Part shown: positions 33,336 to 41,463 of the stretch, in pieces | How the letters are laid out: the number at the start of each line of letters is the position of its first letter | Numbering within the stretch: the first letter of the stretch is position 1 | Origin: Herbiconiux solani NBRC 106740 | GTDB taxonomy: Bacteria > Actinomycetota > Actinomycetes > Actinomycetales > Microbacteriaceae | DNA length: 64,000 nt | Assembly: GCF_001571005.1 (NCBI RefSeq) | Contig: NZ_BCST01000006.1 | Location: 62,001 to 126,000 of the forward strand | Direction of reading: 5' to 3' | The notes under the pieces: generated by a model | The model's input: the letters and a program-made list of their open reading frames with translations, nothing else | Told to the model about the DNA's origin: nothing | Database searches by the model: none | Made by a program: the position numbers and the translations under genes

Positions 33336-34229
33336 TCAGACCGCGTAGTAGCCGGCCTCGATGTCGGCGAGGAGACCCTGGTGGGTGGGCACCCACCCGA
33401 GGCGTTTGCGCGTGAGCGCGCTCGAGGCGGGGACGTCGACGCCGTAGAAGCGGGCGAGGAAGCCGAAGTGCGCCGCCGCCTCCTCCGGCGCGACGGATCG
33501 CGTCGGCACGCCGAGTGCACGGCCGAGCGCCTCGGCGATCTCGCGCGTCGGGATGCCCTGCTCGTCGACCGCGTGCATCGCGCTGCCCGCCGCCTCGTTC
33601 TCGAGGGCGAGACGCACCAGTACCGCCGCATCCGCCCGGTTCACGGCCGGCCAGCGGTTCTCGCCGTCGCCCACGTAGCCGGCGAACCCGTGCTCGCGCG
33701 CGATGCCCGCGAGGATCGCCACGAACCCGTGGTCGCCCTCGCCGTGCACGCTCGGCGCGAAGCGGAGTGCGACCGTGCGCACGCCCCGCGCCGAGTACTC
33801 GGCGGCGAGCTGCTCGGCGCCGCCCCGCGGGGCGTCCGGACCCGAGTGCGGCGACTCGTCGTTCTCGGTCACCACGCGCCCGGGCCCGATCAGCGCGAGC
33901 CCCGAGGCGAACAGGAAGGGCCGCCCCGACTCGGCCAGCGCCTCGCCCATCGTCTCGACGGCCGCCCGCTCGGTGCGGCCCGAGGCCTCGAAGTCGCTGT
34001 AGTCGTGCTTGAAACCGAGGTGCACCACGCCGTCGGACGACTCGGCCCCGGCGCGCAGCACCGCGGCGTCGTCGAGCTCGCCGCGCAGCGGGACCGCGCC
34101 CAGCCGGGTCAGGGCGTCGGCCGAGGCCTCCGAGCGCGCCAGCCCGACGACTTCGTGCCCGGCGGCGACGAGCTCGGCGGTGACCGCTGAGCCGATGAAG
34201 CCCGAGGCGCCGGTGACGAATGCACGCAT
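33336..34229 (-). CDS. NAD-dependent epimerase / atypical extended SDR
   Basis: 297-aa Rossmann protein. TGASGFIGSAV at 6-16, EVVGLARSEASADAL, GVVHLGFKHDYSDFE, and LFASGLALIGPG; the usual YxxxK is not obvious, as in atypical extended SDRs annotated as NAD(P)-binding or nucleoside-diphosphate-sugar-type. HAVDEQGIPTREIAEALGRALGVP is a family landmark near the C-terminus. It is divergent from a TetR gene across two 15-bp operators, so it is probably the repressor's target. Confidence 0.85.
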   Translation of the reverse strand: MRAFVTGASGFIGSAVTAELVAAGHEVVGLARSEASADALTRLGAVPLRGELDDAAVLRAGAESSDGVVHLGFKHDYSDFEASGRTERAAVETMGEALAESGRPFLFASGLALIGPGRVVTENDESPHSGPDAPRGGAEQLAAEYSARGVRTVALRFAPSVHGEGDHGFVAILAGIAREHGFAGYVGDGENRWPAVNRADAAVLVRLALENEAAGSAMHAVDEQGIPTREIAEALGRALGVPTRSVAPEEAAAHFGFLARFYGVDVPASSALTRKRLGWVPTHQGLLADIEAGYYAV

Positions 34230-34280
34230 GATCTCTCCTTCTCGCCCGGCGACGAACCGAGCAGCACGCCGGAGACGGGA

Positions 34281-34325
34281 TGTCAGCGACTGACATGACT
34301 GTAGCGCCGATGTCGGTCACTGTCA
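34281..34325. promoter_or_regulatory. Two 15-bp palindromic operators in the TetR/epimerase gap
   Basis: TGTCAGCGACTGACA (34281-34295) is a perfect inverted repeat of six bases with a 3-nt centre. TGTCGGTCACTGTCA (34311-34325) matches it at 11 of 15 positions, with its centre 30 bp away. The second lies about 19 bp upstream of the TetR -10, over the -35 region. They are the likely binding sites of the TetR encoded at 34356. Confidence 0.65.
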
Positions 34326-34343
34326 TCACCTGCGAGACCTCGG

Positions 34344-34349
34344 TAGACT
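34344..34349 (+). promoter_or_regulatory. -10 hexamer TAGACT of leaderless tetR
   Basis: TAGACT, 6-nt spacer GCCTCC, ATG 34356. It is the same hexamer as for rmlC. Confidence 0.6.
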
Positions 34350-34355
34350 GCCTCC

Positions 34356-34931
34356 ATGGCACGTTGGGAACCGGATGCGCGCGGCCGCCTGGCCAAGGCC
34401 GCCCTCGAGCTCTACCTCGAGCGCGGCTTCGAGGAGACGACGGTGCTCGACATCGCCGAGCGCGCCGGCGTCACCGAGCGCACCTTCTTCCGGCACTTCA
34501 CCGACAAGCGCGAAGTGCTCTTCCTCAACTCGGGCGCGCTGCAGGATGCGGTGGTCGCCTCGATCACGGAGGCCCCGCCCGGCGGCTCCCCGCTCGAGGT
34601 GCTCGGCGCGGCCCTCATCGAGGGCGGGCGGCAGCTCGGCGTCTCGCGCGAGCACGCCCGGCTGCGGATGTCGGCGATCACCCGCCACCCGAGCCTGCTC
34701 GAGCGCGAGCTGCTCAAGCTCTCGACGTTGAGCGGGGCCGCGTCGACGGCGCTCCAGGAGCGCGGGGTCGCCGCCCCGACGGCCCGGCTCGTCGCCGACA
34801 TCGCCGTCGGCGCGTTCTCGGTGGGCTTCGAGCGCTGGCTCGACGTGGAGGACGACGCCGAAGCCGACCTCCCCGATTCGATCGGTGCAACGCTCGCCGA
34901 GCTCAGGGAACTGGCGGCTCCGGGGGCCTGA
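34356..34931 (+). CDS. TetR family transcriptional regulator
   Basis: 191 aa. The N-terminal helix-turn-helix reads GFEETTVLDIAERAGVTERTFFRHFTDKREVLF, a classical TetR DNA-binding domain; the C-terminal ligand domain is unassigned. Leaderless start at ATG 34356. Two related palindromes upstream point to autorepression and control of the divergent NAD-epimerase-like gene. It converges with a DUF2510 gene, 14 bp between the stops. Confidence 0.92.
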   Translation: MARWEPDARGRLAKAALELYLERGFEETTVLDIAERAGVTERTFFRHFTDKREVLFLNSGALQDAVVASITEAPPGGSPLEVLGAALIEGGRQLGVSREHARLRMSAITRHPSLLERELLKLSTLSGAASTALQERGVAAPTARLVADIAVGAFSVGFERWLDVEDDAEADLPDSIGATLAELRELAAPGA

Positions 34932-34945
34932 GGCCGCCCTGCCGC

Positions 34946-35260
34946 CTACGCGGCCGTCTCGGCGCGGTACACGTGCCGGCGCGGCCCGTTCTCGATCGGC
35001 TGGATCGAGGTGGTGGCGTAACGGTAGTGCCGTCCCTCCACGACCACCTCCAGTGGTACCGCCGCCGAAGCGCGCACGGTCGTCACCACCGGGGGTGCGT
35101 CCTCGGCCCGGAGTTCCAGGAGCACGCTCCGGAATCCCGAGTCATGGGCCAGGAACGCGGTCCACGCGCTCCCGTCCCACCATCGGTCATTGCCTGTCTC
35201 GTCGTCGTACCAGCCCGCCGGGGTCGCGGTGAAGGCGGTCTTCGGGTGCAGTCCGTCCAT
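34946..35260 (-). CDS. DUF2510 domain protein
   Basis: 104-aa protein. Residues 13-34 form a DUF2510 unit (PAGWYDDETGNDRWWDGSAWT), a short Trp-rich domain common in actinobacterial membrane or envelope proteins. Here it is followed by about 60 residues of beta-rich sequence (VVTTVRASAAVPLEVVVEGRHYRYATTS) without a membrane helix. ATG 35260. The role is unknown. The 119 bp between its start and the end of the next minus-strand gene carry nothing I can identify. Confidence 0.75.
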   Translation of the reverse strand: MDGLHPKTAFTATPAGWYDDETGNDRWWDGSAWTAFLAHDSGFRSVLLELRAEDAPPVVTTVRASAAVPLEVVVEGRHYRYATTSIQPIENGPRRHVYRAETAA

Positions 35261-35379
35261 GAAAGGTGATTCGGATCATCCCGGATCCCGGTTCATCGGA
35301 GACCACTGGCAAGGCGCTGGGGAGAAGCTGGATGCGCCGGACCTCGGCACACCGGGAAACCGGACGAGGCCGGAGCGGC

Positions 35380-36978
35380 TCAGCCCCGCGCCTCCACGAG
35401 CCCCGCCTCGACGGCGGCTGCGACATCCCGCCGCAGCACGAACTTCTGCACCTTGCCCGACACGGTGCGCGGCAGCGCCTCGACCTTCCAGAGCAGCTCG
35501 GGGTACTTCTGGCGCGCGATCGACTGCCGATCGAGGTGGGCGGTGAGGCCGGTGAGGTCGATCTCCGAACCCGCCGCCACGACCACCACCGCGCAGGCCC
35601 GCTCGCCCATCCGCGGATCCGGGACCCCGATCATCGCCACATCGGAGACCGCCGGGTGCGTGAGCAGCAGATCCTCGACCTCTTTGGCGCTGATGTTCTC
35701 GCCCCCGCGCACGATCAGGTCTTTTCGGCGCCCCGTGATCGTGACCCGCCCGTCGTTCGCCAGGTCGGCGAGGTCGCCGGTTCGGAACCAGCCGTCGGCC
35801 GTGAAGGCCTCCTCGTCGTCGGACGGGTCGAGGTAGCCGGCGAAGAGCTCAGGGCCGCGCACCTCGAGTTCGCCGTCGGCCGAGAGCCGGGCGGCGGCCT
35901 CGCCGATCGGGTACCCCTCGGAGGAGTGGCGCTCGGGGGCGTCATCGTCCGGCCGCACGATGCAGAGCGTCGGCATCTCGGTCGACCCGTAGGTGCGGGC
36001 CACGCGGATGCCGAGGGCCCGGTCGGCCTCGGCGACCAGACTCGGCGGGATGTCGGCACCGCCGCAGACGAACCCGCGGAGGGAGGACGCGCTGCCGCGG
36101 CGCGCGTAGCTCTCGGCGAGCCCGCGGAGGAACGGCGTGGCCGAGACGGTGAACGCGCAGCGGTCGCGCTCGATCAGGTCGGTCGCGACCTCCGGGTCCC
36201 AGCGGTCCAGGAGCGACACCGCTCCTCCGGTCACGAGCGGGGTCAGGATGCCATACAGCAGCCCGGTGACGTGCGCGAGCGGCGAGGGCATGAAGACGGT
36301 GTCGCCGGCGAGATCGAAGACCTCGCCGATCGAGGCCGCCTCGTAGAGCAGGCTGCGGTGCGAGTGCAGCACGCCCTTGGGCCGGCCCGTGGTGCCCGAG
36401 GTGAACATGAGCAGGGCCACGTCGTCGGCCGCGGCCGGAGCGGGCTCTGAAGGGGAGATCGCTGAGCCGACCGGCACGCCCGCCAGCACGGCGGCCAGAT
36501 CCAGCACGACGGCCGCCGAGCCGCTGGCCCGGACGGCCTCCCGCGCCTGCGCCACGAAGTCCACCCCGTGCGCCCCGCCCGAACGGGATGCAGAGGTCGG
36601 CGCCGTCGCCAGCACCACCCGCGGCCGCGCGCTGCCGAAGATCACCTCGAGCTCCCGCCCCCGGTAGATCGTCGTGATGGGGTTCACGATCGCCCCGGCG
36701 CTCCACACGCCGTGCATCGCGGCCACGGTCGACCAGGCGTTCGGCAGCTGCATGCTCACCACGTCGCCCGGCCGTACCCCCACCGCCGTCAGGGCGACAC
36801 GGATGCGCCGGGCCGCGTCGGCGAGACCGCCCCGGCTGAGTCGCTCTTCGCCGTCGACGACGAGCAGCGCCTCCGGGTCGGCGGCGACCGACTCGGCGAA
36901 CAGCCGCTGGATCGTCGTGTCCCACCGCGCCGCGGAGAGATAGTCGGGCGACGGCCGTCGTGCGCCACCCTCAGGCAT
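35380..36978 (-). CDS. Acyl-CoA synthetase (ANL superfamily)
   Basis: 532-aa AMP-forming ligase that would activate a carboxylic acid to its CoA thioester. Motifs in order: LLMFTSGTTGRPKGVLHSH (P-loop A3), YGSTEMPTL (A5), DGWFRTGDLADL (A7 with the ribose-binding Asp), GRRKDLIVRGGENISAKEVE (A8 hinge), and the C-terminal PRTVSGKVQKFVLR with the catalytic Lys (A10). ATG 36978 overlaps the TetR stop by 8 bp. With the TetR and E1 genes it forms a coupled minus-strand operon; the SDR/ACAD/kinase operon next door suggests it supplies the acyl-CoA substrate. Confidence 0.92.
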   Translation of the reverse strand: MPEGGARRPSPDYLSAARWDTTIQRLFAESVAADPEALLVVDGEERLSRGGLADAARRIRVALTAVGVRPGDVVSMQLPNAWSTVAAMHGVWSAGAIVNPITTIYRGRELEVIFGSARPRVVLATAPTSASRSGGAHGVDFVAQAREAVRASGSAAVVLDLAAVLAGVPVGSAISPSEPAPAAADDVALLMFTSGTTGRPKGVLHSHRSLLYEAASIGEVFDLAGDTVFMPSPLAHVTGLLYGILTPLVTGGAVSLLDRWDPEVATDLIERDRCAFTVSATPFLRGLAESYARRGSASSLRGFVCGGADIPPSLVAEADRALGIRVARTYGSTEMPTLCIVRPDDDAPERHSSEGYPIGEAAARLSADGELEVRGPELFAGYLDPSDDEEAFTADGWFRTGDLADLANDGRVTITGRRKDLIVRGGENISAKEVEDLLLTHPAVSDVAMIGVPDPRMGERACAVVVVAAGSEIDLTGLTAHLDRQSIARQKYPELLWKVEALPRTVSGKVQKFVLRRDVAAAVEAGLVEARG

Positions 36979-37594
36979 CCGCACCCCGTTCGGCGAACGA
37001 GCGCGAGGCGACCCCGGTCATGAAGATGCGGAACAGCTGCGCCGAGACCTCGTCGTGGCTGAGCCGGCCGTCGGCCCGGTACCACTGGTAGGCCCAGTTG
37101 CACATGCCGAACAGCGCGAACGAGGCGGTTCGCGGATCCTGCCAGGCGATCGAGCCCTCCTTCATGCCCTGCAGGATGGCGCCCTCGACCAGCTCCTCGT
37201 AGCGGTCGCGCTTGATGCGGGCCGAGGTCTGCAACTCGGGCGGCAGCTCGCGGAAGTACTCGAAGAACACCCGCACGTGCCCGGGCCGCTGGGCGATCAG
37301 CGAGACGATGTCGTCCATCACCCGGCGCACGATCTCGACCGGGTCGCTGGTCTCTTCGGTGCTCGCCTGGAACAGCGCGAGCAGCTCGTCGATCCACTCC
37401 TCGTGGATGGCGTGCAGGATGTCGTGCTTCGCGCGGAAGTAGTGGTACACCGTCGCCTTCGCGGTGCCGACCCGGTCGGCGATCGCCGCCGTGGTGGTGC
37501 GGTGGAAGCCCAGCTCGTCGAACAGCGCCGCCGCGGCCTCGAGGATCTCGGCCCGGCGCAGCTCGCCGGAGGTGGTGAGGGTGGACATGCTCAT
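36971..37594 (-). CDS. TetR family regulator of the acyl-CoA locus
   Basis: 207 aa. N-terminal RRAEILEAAAALFDELGFHRTTTAAIADRVGTAKATVYHYFRAKHDIL is a clear TetR HTH; the C-terminal half (SLIAQRPGHVRVFFEYFRELPPE) resembles the KstR2/FadR-like ligand domain that binds acyl-CoAs. ATG 37594 overlaps the E1 stop by ATGA. It sits inside the operon it probably controls; CGACCGG-type palindromes at 39634-39649 and 39725-39736 are candidate operators. Confidence 0.92.
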   Translation of the reverse strand: MSMSTLTTSGELRRAEILEAAAALFDELGFHRTTTAAIADRVGTAKATVYHYFRAKHDILHAIHEEWIDELLALFQASTEETSDPVEIVRRVMDDIVSLIAQRPGHVRVFFEYFRELPPELQTSARIKRDRYEELVEGAILQGMKEGSIAWQDPRTASFALFGMCNWAYQWYRADGRLSHDEVSAQLFRIFMTGVASRSFAERGADA

Positions 37595-39618
37595 CGGTCG
37601 GTCTCCGTCTCGAAGGGCTCGAGCGTGGCCCTGATCGCCCGCTCGATGTCGTCGTGCTGCGGCAGCCAGGCCGCCTCGAGGCCCGGCGCGTACGGGGCGG
37701 GGGAGTAGCCCGCGCCGACCCGGCGCGGCGGCCCGTCGAGGGCCCAGAACGCCTGGTCGACGACGGTCGAGACGATCTCGGCGCCCACCCCGAAATCGGT
37801 CACGGCCTCGTGCACGACCACGAGGCGCGAGGTCTTCCGCACCGAGGCGAGCACGGTCTCCCGATCCCAGGGCGAGATGGTCCGCAGGTCGATCACCTCG
37901 ACGTCGATCCCGTCCGCGGCGAGCCGGTCGGCGACCTCCAGGCACTCCAGCGCCATCCGCGAATAGCTCACGACGGTCACGTCGGTGCCCTCGCGGGCGA
38001 TCCTGGCCCGTCCGATCGGCACGCGGTGGCCGGGCGGGGCGGGCTCGGACCGGCGCCCGTAGAGCGTGCGGTTCTCGATGTAGACGACCGGGTTCGGGTC
38101 GTCGATCGCGCTGCGGAGCAGGCCGTAGGCATCCGCGGCCGTGGCGGGCATCACGACCGTCAGGCCCGGGATGTGGGCGAGCAGGGCTTCGAGGCTCTGC
38201 GAGTGCTGGCTGCCCGCCGACCGGCCGGCGCCGAACTGCGTGCGCACCGTCATGCCCATCGTGGCCCGCCCCGCGGTCATGAAGTGGAGCTTCGCAGCCT
38301 GGTTGAGCAGCTGGTCGAAGGCCACGCCGATGAAGTCGAGGTACATGATCTCGACGACCGGATGCAGGCCCGCCATCGCGCCGCCGACCCCGAGTCCGAG
38401 CACCGCGGCCTCCGAGATCGGGGTGTCGAGCACGCGCCCCGGGTGCCGGGCGGCGAGGCCGCGACTGACCGCGAAGACGCCTCCGCCGGCCGCCACGTCG
38501 ATGCCGGCGAAGAACGCGAGCGGGTCGTCGTCGAGCGCGTCGGCGAGGGCCGAGCGGATGCCGTCGATGTATTTGACCGGCGTGGCCCCCGGTTCCAGAG
38601 CACCCTCCACGACCTCGGGTCGCGGGGCGGTCACGAATCGCCCCGCCTCGGCCGGGTCGGGCGCGGGTGCGGTCTTGGCGCGGTCGGCCGCCGCGGCTAT
38701 CCGGGCGAACGCTCCGTCGTGGAGCCCTGCGATCCGCTCGTCGGGCACCCCGAGCGCACGCAGCCGGTCCTCGGCGCGGGTCACCGGATCCGTGGCGCGG
38801 GCCCGGCGCAGGTCGTCGGTGTCGCGGTACTGCTGCTGGTCGCCCTCGTAGTGGCCGTGCCAGCGGTCGGTCATCGCCTCGACGACGACCGGGCCGCCGC
38901 CCTGCCTGACCCGGTCGAGCACCCGGGCCATCCGCTCGGCGACGGCCCACACGTCGGCCCCGTCGACCTCCAGATACGGGATGCCGTAGCCCGCCGCGCG
39001 CTCACGGAGCGTCGCGGGGTGACCGTCGGCGGCGGCCGTGAACTCGGCGAAGCCGTTGTTCTCGCAGAAGAAGATCACCGGGAGGCCCCAGAGGGCGGCG
39101 AGGTTCACGGCCTCGTGGAAGACGCCCTGCGCGACCGCTCCGTCGCCGAAGAACGCGACCACCACGTCGTCGCCCCGGGTGCGGGCCGCGTGGGCGGCGC
39201 CGACCGCGATCGGGAGCCCGGCCCCCACGATGCCGTTGGCCCCGAGGATGCCGATCGACGGGTCGGCGATGTGCATCGACCCGCCGCGGCCGCCGACCGA
39301 GCCGGTCGCCCGGCCGAACAGCTCGGCGAACATGCCCTCGGGCTCCATCCCCTTGGCGAGGCAGTGGCCGTGACCGCGGTGGTTCGAGGTGATCATGTCG
39401 CTCCGGCGCAGGGGGTGGCAGGCGCCGACCGCCGAGCCCTCCTGGCCGAGCGAGACGTGCACGAAGCCGGGGATGACGCCGTCGCGGTAGAGGTCGGAGG
39501 TGAGCAGTTCGAAGGCGCGCACCTCGCAGACCGCCTCGTAGAGCTCTTCGAGCTCGGCCACCGGCGGGGTCGGCAGCGGGGGGAGGGCGAGGTCGCCCGT
39601 CTCGATGATCGCTGTCAC
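37591..39618 (-). CDS. Fused E1 alpha-beta 2-oxoacid dehydrogenase (TPP-dependent)
   Basis: 675-aa single-chain E1. Residues to about 320 form the alpha part: SLGQEGSAVGACHPL, the phosphorylation-loop-like NHRGHGHCLAKG, and the TPP motif GDGAVAQGVFHEAVNLAALWGLPVIFFCENN. From about 345 the beta part: DTPISEAAVLGLGVGGAMAGLHPVVEIMYLDF, RSAGSQHSQSLEALLAHIPGL, and the transketolase C-domain VVVHEAVTDFGVGAEI. This alpha-beta fusion resembles acetoin- or branched-chain-type E1. No E2 or E3 gene is in the window, so it must borrow them or act as a non-complexed decarboxylase. GTG 39618 has AAGGAG at the right distance. Confidence 0.88.
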   Translation of the reverse strand: MTAIIETGDLALPPLPTPPVAELEELYEAVCEVRAFELLTSDLYRDGVIPGFVHVSLGQEGSAVGACHPLRRSDMITSNHRGHGHCLAKGMEPEGMFAELFGRATGSVGGRGGSMHIADPSIGILGANGIVGAGLPIAVGAAHAARTRGDDVVVAFFGDGAVAQGVFHEAVNLAALWGLPVIFFCENNGFAEFTAAADGHPATLRERAAGYGIPYLEVDGADVWAVAERMARVLDRVRQGGGPVVVEAMTDRWHGHYEGDQQQYRDTDDLRRARATDPVTRAEDRLRALGVPDERIAGLHDGAFARIAAAADRAKTAPAPDPAEAGRFVTAPRPEVVEGALEPGATPVKYIDGIRSALADALDDDPLAFFAGIDVAAGGGVFAVSRGLAARHPGRVLDTPISEAAVLGLGVGGAMAGLHPVVEIMYLDFIGVAFDQLLNQAAKLHFMTAGRATMGMTVRTQFGAGRSAGSQHSQSLEALLAHIPGLTVVMPATAADAYGLLRSAIDDPNPVVYIENRTLYGRRSEPAPPGHRVPIGRARIAREGTDVTVVSYSRMALECLEVADRLAADGIDVEVIDLRTISPWDRETVLASVRKTSRLVVVHEAVTDFGVGAEIVSTVVDQAFWALDGPPRRVGAGYSPAPYAPGLEAAWLPQHDDIERAIRATLEPFETETDR

Positions 39619-39633
39619 GTTCCGCTCCTTCGC

Positions 39634-39649
39634 GGTCGGTCGACCGGCC
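39634..39649. promoter_or_regulatory. Candidate TetR operator 1
   Basis: GGTCGGTCGACCGGCC is a 16-bp palindrome with one mismatched pair, just upstream of the E1 Shine-Dalgarno sequence. It shares the CGACCGG core with the site at 39725. Confidence 0.5.
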
Positions 39650-39724
39650 AGCGGGCCGGTTCTCGTCGTGCTCAGCATAGCGACATCCCGCCGATTACTG
39701 CATAATGGGCAGCAACTCGACCGG

Positions 39725-39736
39725 CCGACCGGTCGG
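39725..39736. promoter_or_regulatory. Candidate TetR operator 2
   Basis: CCGACCGGTCGG is a perfect 12-bp palindrome in the divergent gap between the E1 and alpha/beta-hydrolase genes, a form common among TetR-family operators of acyl-CoA regulons. It lies 34 bp before the hydrolase start. Confidence 0.55.
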
Positions 39737-39770
39737 TTCAGTGAAGCCATCAGATCAAGGGAGATCATCC

Positions 39771-40697
39771 GTGAGGCGAGACATCGAGTTCGTGAGCGAA
39801 GGGGACACCGTCCGCGGATGGCTGTTCACGCCCGACGAGGGCGAGGGGCCGTTCCCCACGGTCGTGATGGCGGGCGGCTGGTGCTACGTCAAGGAGATCG
39901 TGCAGCCGACCTACGCCGAGATGTTCGCGCAGAACGGCATCGCCGCCATCCTCTTCGACTACCGCAACTTCGGCGACAGCGACGGTGCGCGCCGCCAGCA
40001 CATCGACCCGTGGATGCAGATCGCCGACTACCGGCACGCGATCGACTTCGCCGAGACTCTCGACGAGGTCGACTCCAGCCGGATCGGCGTCTGGGGGCTG
40101 TCGTACAGCGGCGGCCACTCGCTGATCCTCGCGGCGACCGATTCGCGCATCAAGGCCGCGGTCTCGCAGATCCCGGTGGTCGAAGGCTACCTCAACATGC
40201 GTCTGGCCAACGGAACCGTCAACTTCCGCCGCCTCGAGAAGGCGATCCTCGAGGCCCGCCGTGCGCGCTTCGCGGGGGAGGGCGACACGATGGTGCCGCA
40301 CTTCACGCTCGACACCGGCAACGAGATCTCGGCCTGGCCGTTCCCGGAAGGGTACGAGGTGTTCCACACCTTCCAGCAGAACGAGGCGCCGAACTACGAC
40401 TTCGACGCGACGCTCGAATCGGTCGACCTGCTGATGTCCTACGACATCCGCCCGTTCCTGCACCGGATCGTCGACACCCCGACGCTCATGATCGTGGCCG
40501 AGAACGACGACATCACGCTCTGGGACGAGGCGATCGGCGCCTACAACGCCATCCCCACCACCAAGAAGCGGCTCGTCGTGATCGACAAGTCCGACCACCT
40601 GGCGCTCTACAGCAACCAGTCGCTCCTCATCCGGGCCGCGACCGCCGCGACCGAGTGGTTCGTCGAACGGCTGATCCCGGCCGGTCAGGGCGTCTGA
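39771..40697 (+). CDS. Alpha/beta hydrolase (dienelactone hydrolase / S15-like)
   Basis: 308-aa hydrolase. RRDIEFVSEGDTVRGWLFTP leads into VVMAGGWCYVKEIVQPTYAEMF (oxyanion region), LFDYRNFGDSDG, the nucleophile elbow GLSYSGGH, and a C-terminal IVAENDDITLWDEA (Asp) and KSDHLALY (His). GTG 39771 has AAGGGAG 5-11 nt upstream and is preferred over an earlier ATG at 39705 that lies in the operator region. It starts a plus-strand operon with SDR, ACAD and kinase genes. An ester, lactone or C-C bond hydrolase; substrate unknown. Confidence 0.85.
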   Translation: MRRDIEFVSEGDTVRGWLFTPDEGEGPFPTVVMAGGWCYVKEIVQPTYAEMFAQNGIAAILFDYRNFGDSDGARRQHIDPWMQIADYRHAIDFAETLDEVDSSRIGVWGLSYSGGHSLILAATDSRIKAAVSQIPVVEGYLNMRLANGTVNFRRLEKAILEARRARFAGEGDTMVPHFTLDTGNEISAWPFPEGYEVFHTFQQNEAPNYDFDATLESVDLLMSYDIRPFLHRIVDTPTLMIVAENDDITLWDEAIGAYNAIPTTKKRLVVIDKSDHLALYSNQSLLIRAATAATEWFVERLIPAGQGV

Positions 40698-40698
40698 G

Positions 40699-41463
40699 GT
40701 GGCCGCCGAGCGGTTCGACGGCGTCGCCCTGGTGACCGGTGGCAGCCGCGGCATCGGGCTCGCGATCGCCCAGCGACTCGCGGCCGACGGCGCCCGGGTC
40801 TGCATCACGGCCCGGCGCGCCGACGCGCTCGCCGAGGCGCTCGCGACCCTGCCCGCCGGGCGGGCGATCGCCGTCGCCGGCCGGGCCGAGGACAAGGCGC
40901 ACCGCCTCGAGGTGCTCGACCGGGTGGCGGATGCCTTCGGCCGGGTCGACGCCCTCGTCAACGTGGTCGGCATGAACCCGGTCTTCGGCCCGGTGGTCGA
41001 CGTCGACGTCGAGGTGGCCCGCAAGATCTTCGAGGTCAACGTGATCACGCCGCTCGCCTGGGTTCAGGATGTGCTGGCGGATGAACGGCTCGGCTTCGCA
41101 TCGCACGGCGGCTCGGTGGTCAACCTGTCGTCGGTCACGGGCCGCACCCCCTCGCCCGGCATCGGGCTGTACGGCATCTCCAAGGCGGCCGTCGCCCATC
41201 TGACGAAGACCCTCGCGGTCGAGCTCGCGCCGGAGATCCGGGTCAACGCCGTCTCGCCGGCGGTCGTCCGCACCGTCTTCTCGCGCGCGCTCTACGATGG
41301 CAAGGAGCAGGAGGTCGAATCCGCCTACCCGCTCGGCCGGCTCGGCGAACCGGAGGACGTGGCGGGTGCTGTGGCCTTCCTGGTCTCGCGCGACGCGGCG
41401 TGGATCACGGGCGAGGTGCTCACGGTCGACGGCGGCCTGATGGCGGCGGGAGGCGTCGCATGA
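40699..41463 (+). CDS. Short-chain dehydrogenase/reductase
   Basis: 254-aa classical SDR. TGGSRGIGLAI at 13-23, NVVGMN in place of NNAG, S in NLSSVTG, YGISK (Y-x3-K) and PAVVRTVF, with C-terminal GEVLTVDGG. The Ala-Gly-Arg-Ala-Glu stretch after beta-strand 3 replaces the usual Asp. GTG 40699 is one base after the hydrolase stop. In this operon a 4-oxoacyl-CoA or 3-oxoacyl-CoA reductase fits, the former matching the role of LvaD-type enzymes; this is inference. Confidence 0.9.
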   Translation: MAAERFDGVALVTGGSRGIGLAIAQRLAADGARVCITARRADALAEALATLPAGRAIAVAGRAEDKAHRLEVLDRVADAFGRVDALVNVVGMNPVFGPVVDVDVEVARKIFEVNVITPLAWVQDVLADERLGFASHGGSVVNLSSVTGRTPSPGIGLYGISKAAVAHLTKTLAVELAPEIRVNAVSPAVVRTVFSRALYDGKEQEVESAYPLGRLGEPEDVAGAVAFLVSRDAAWITGEVLTVDGGLMAAGGVA

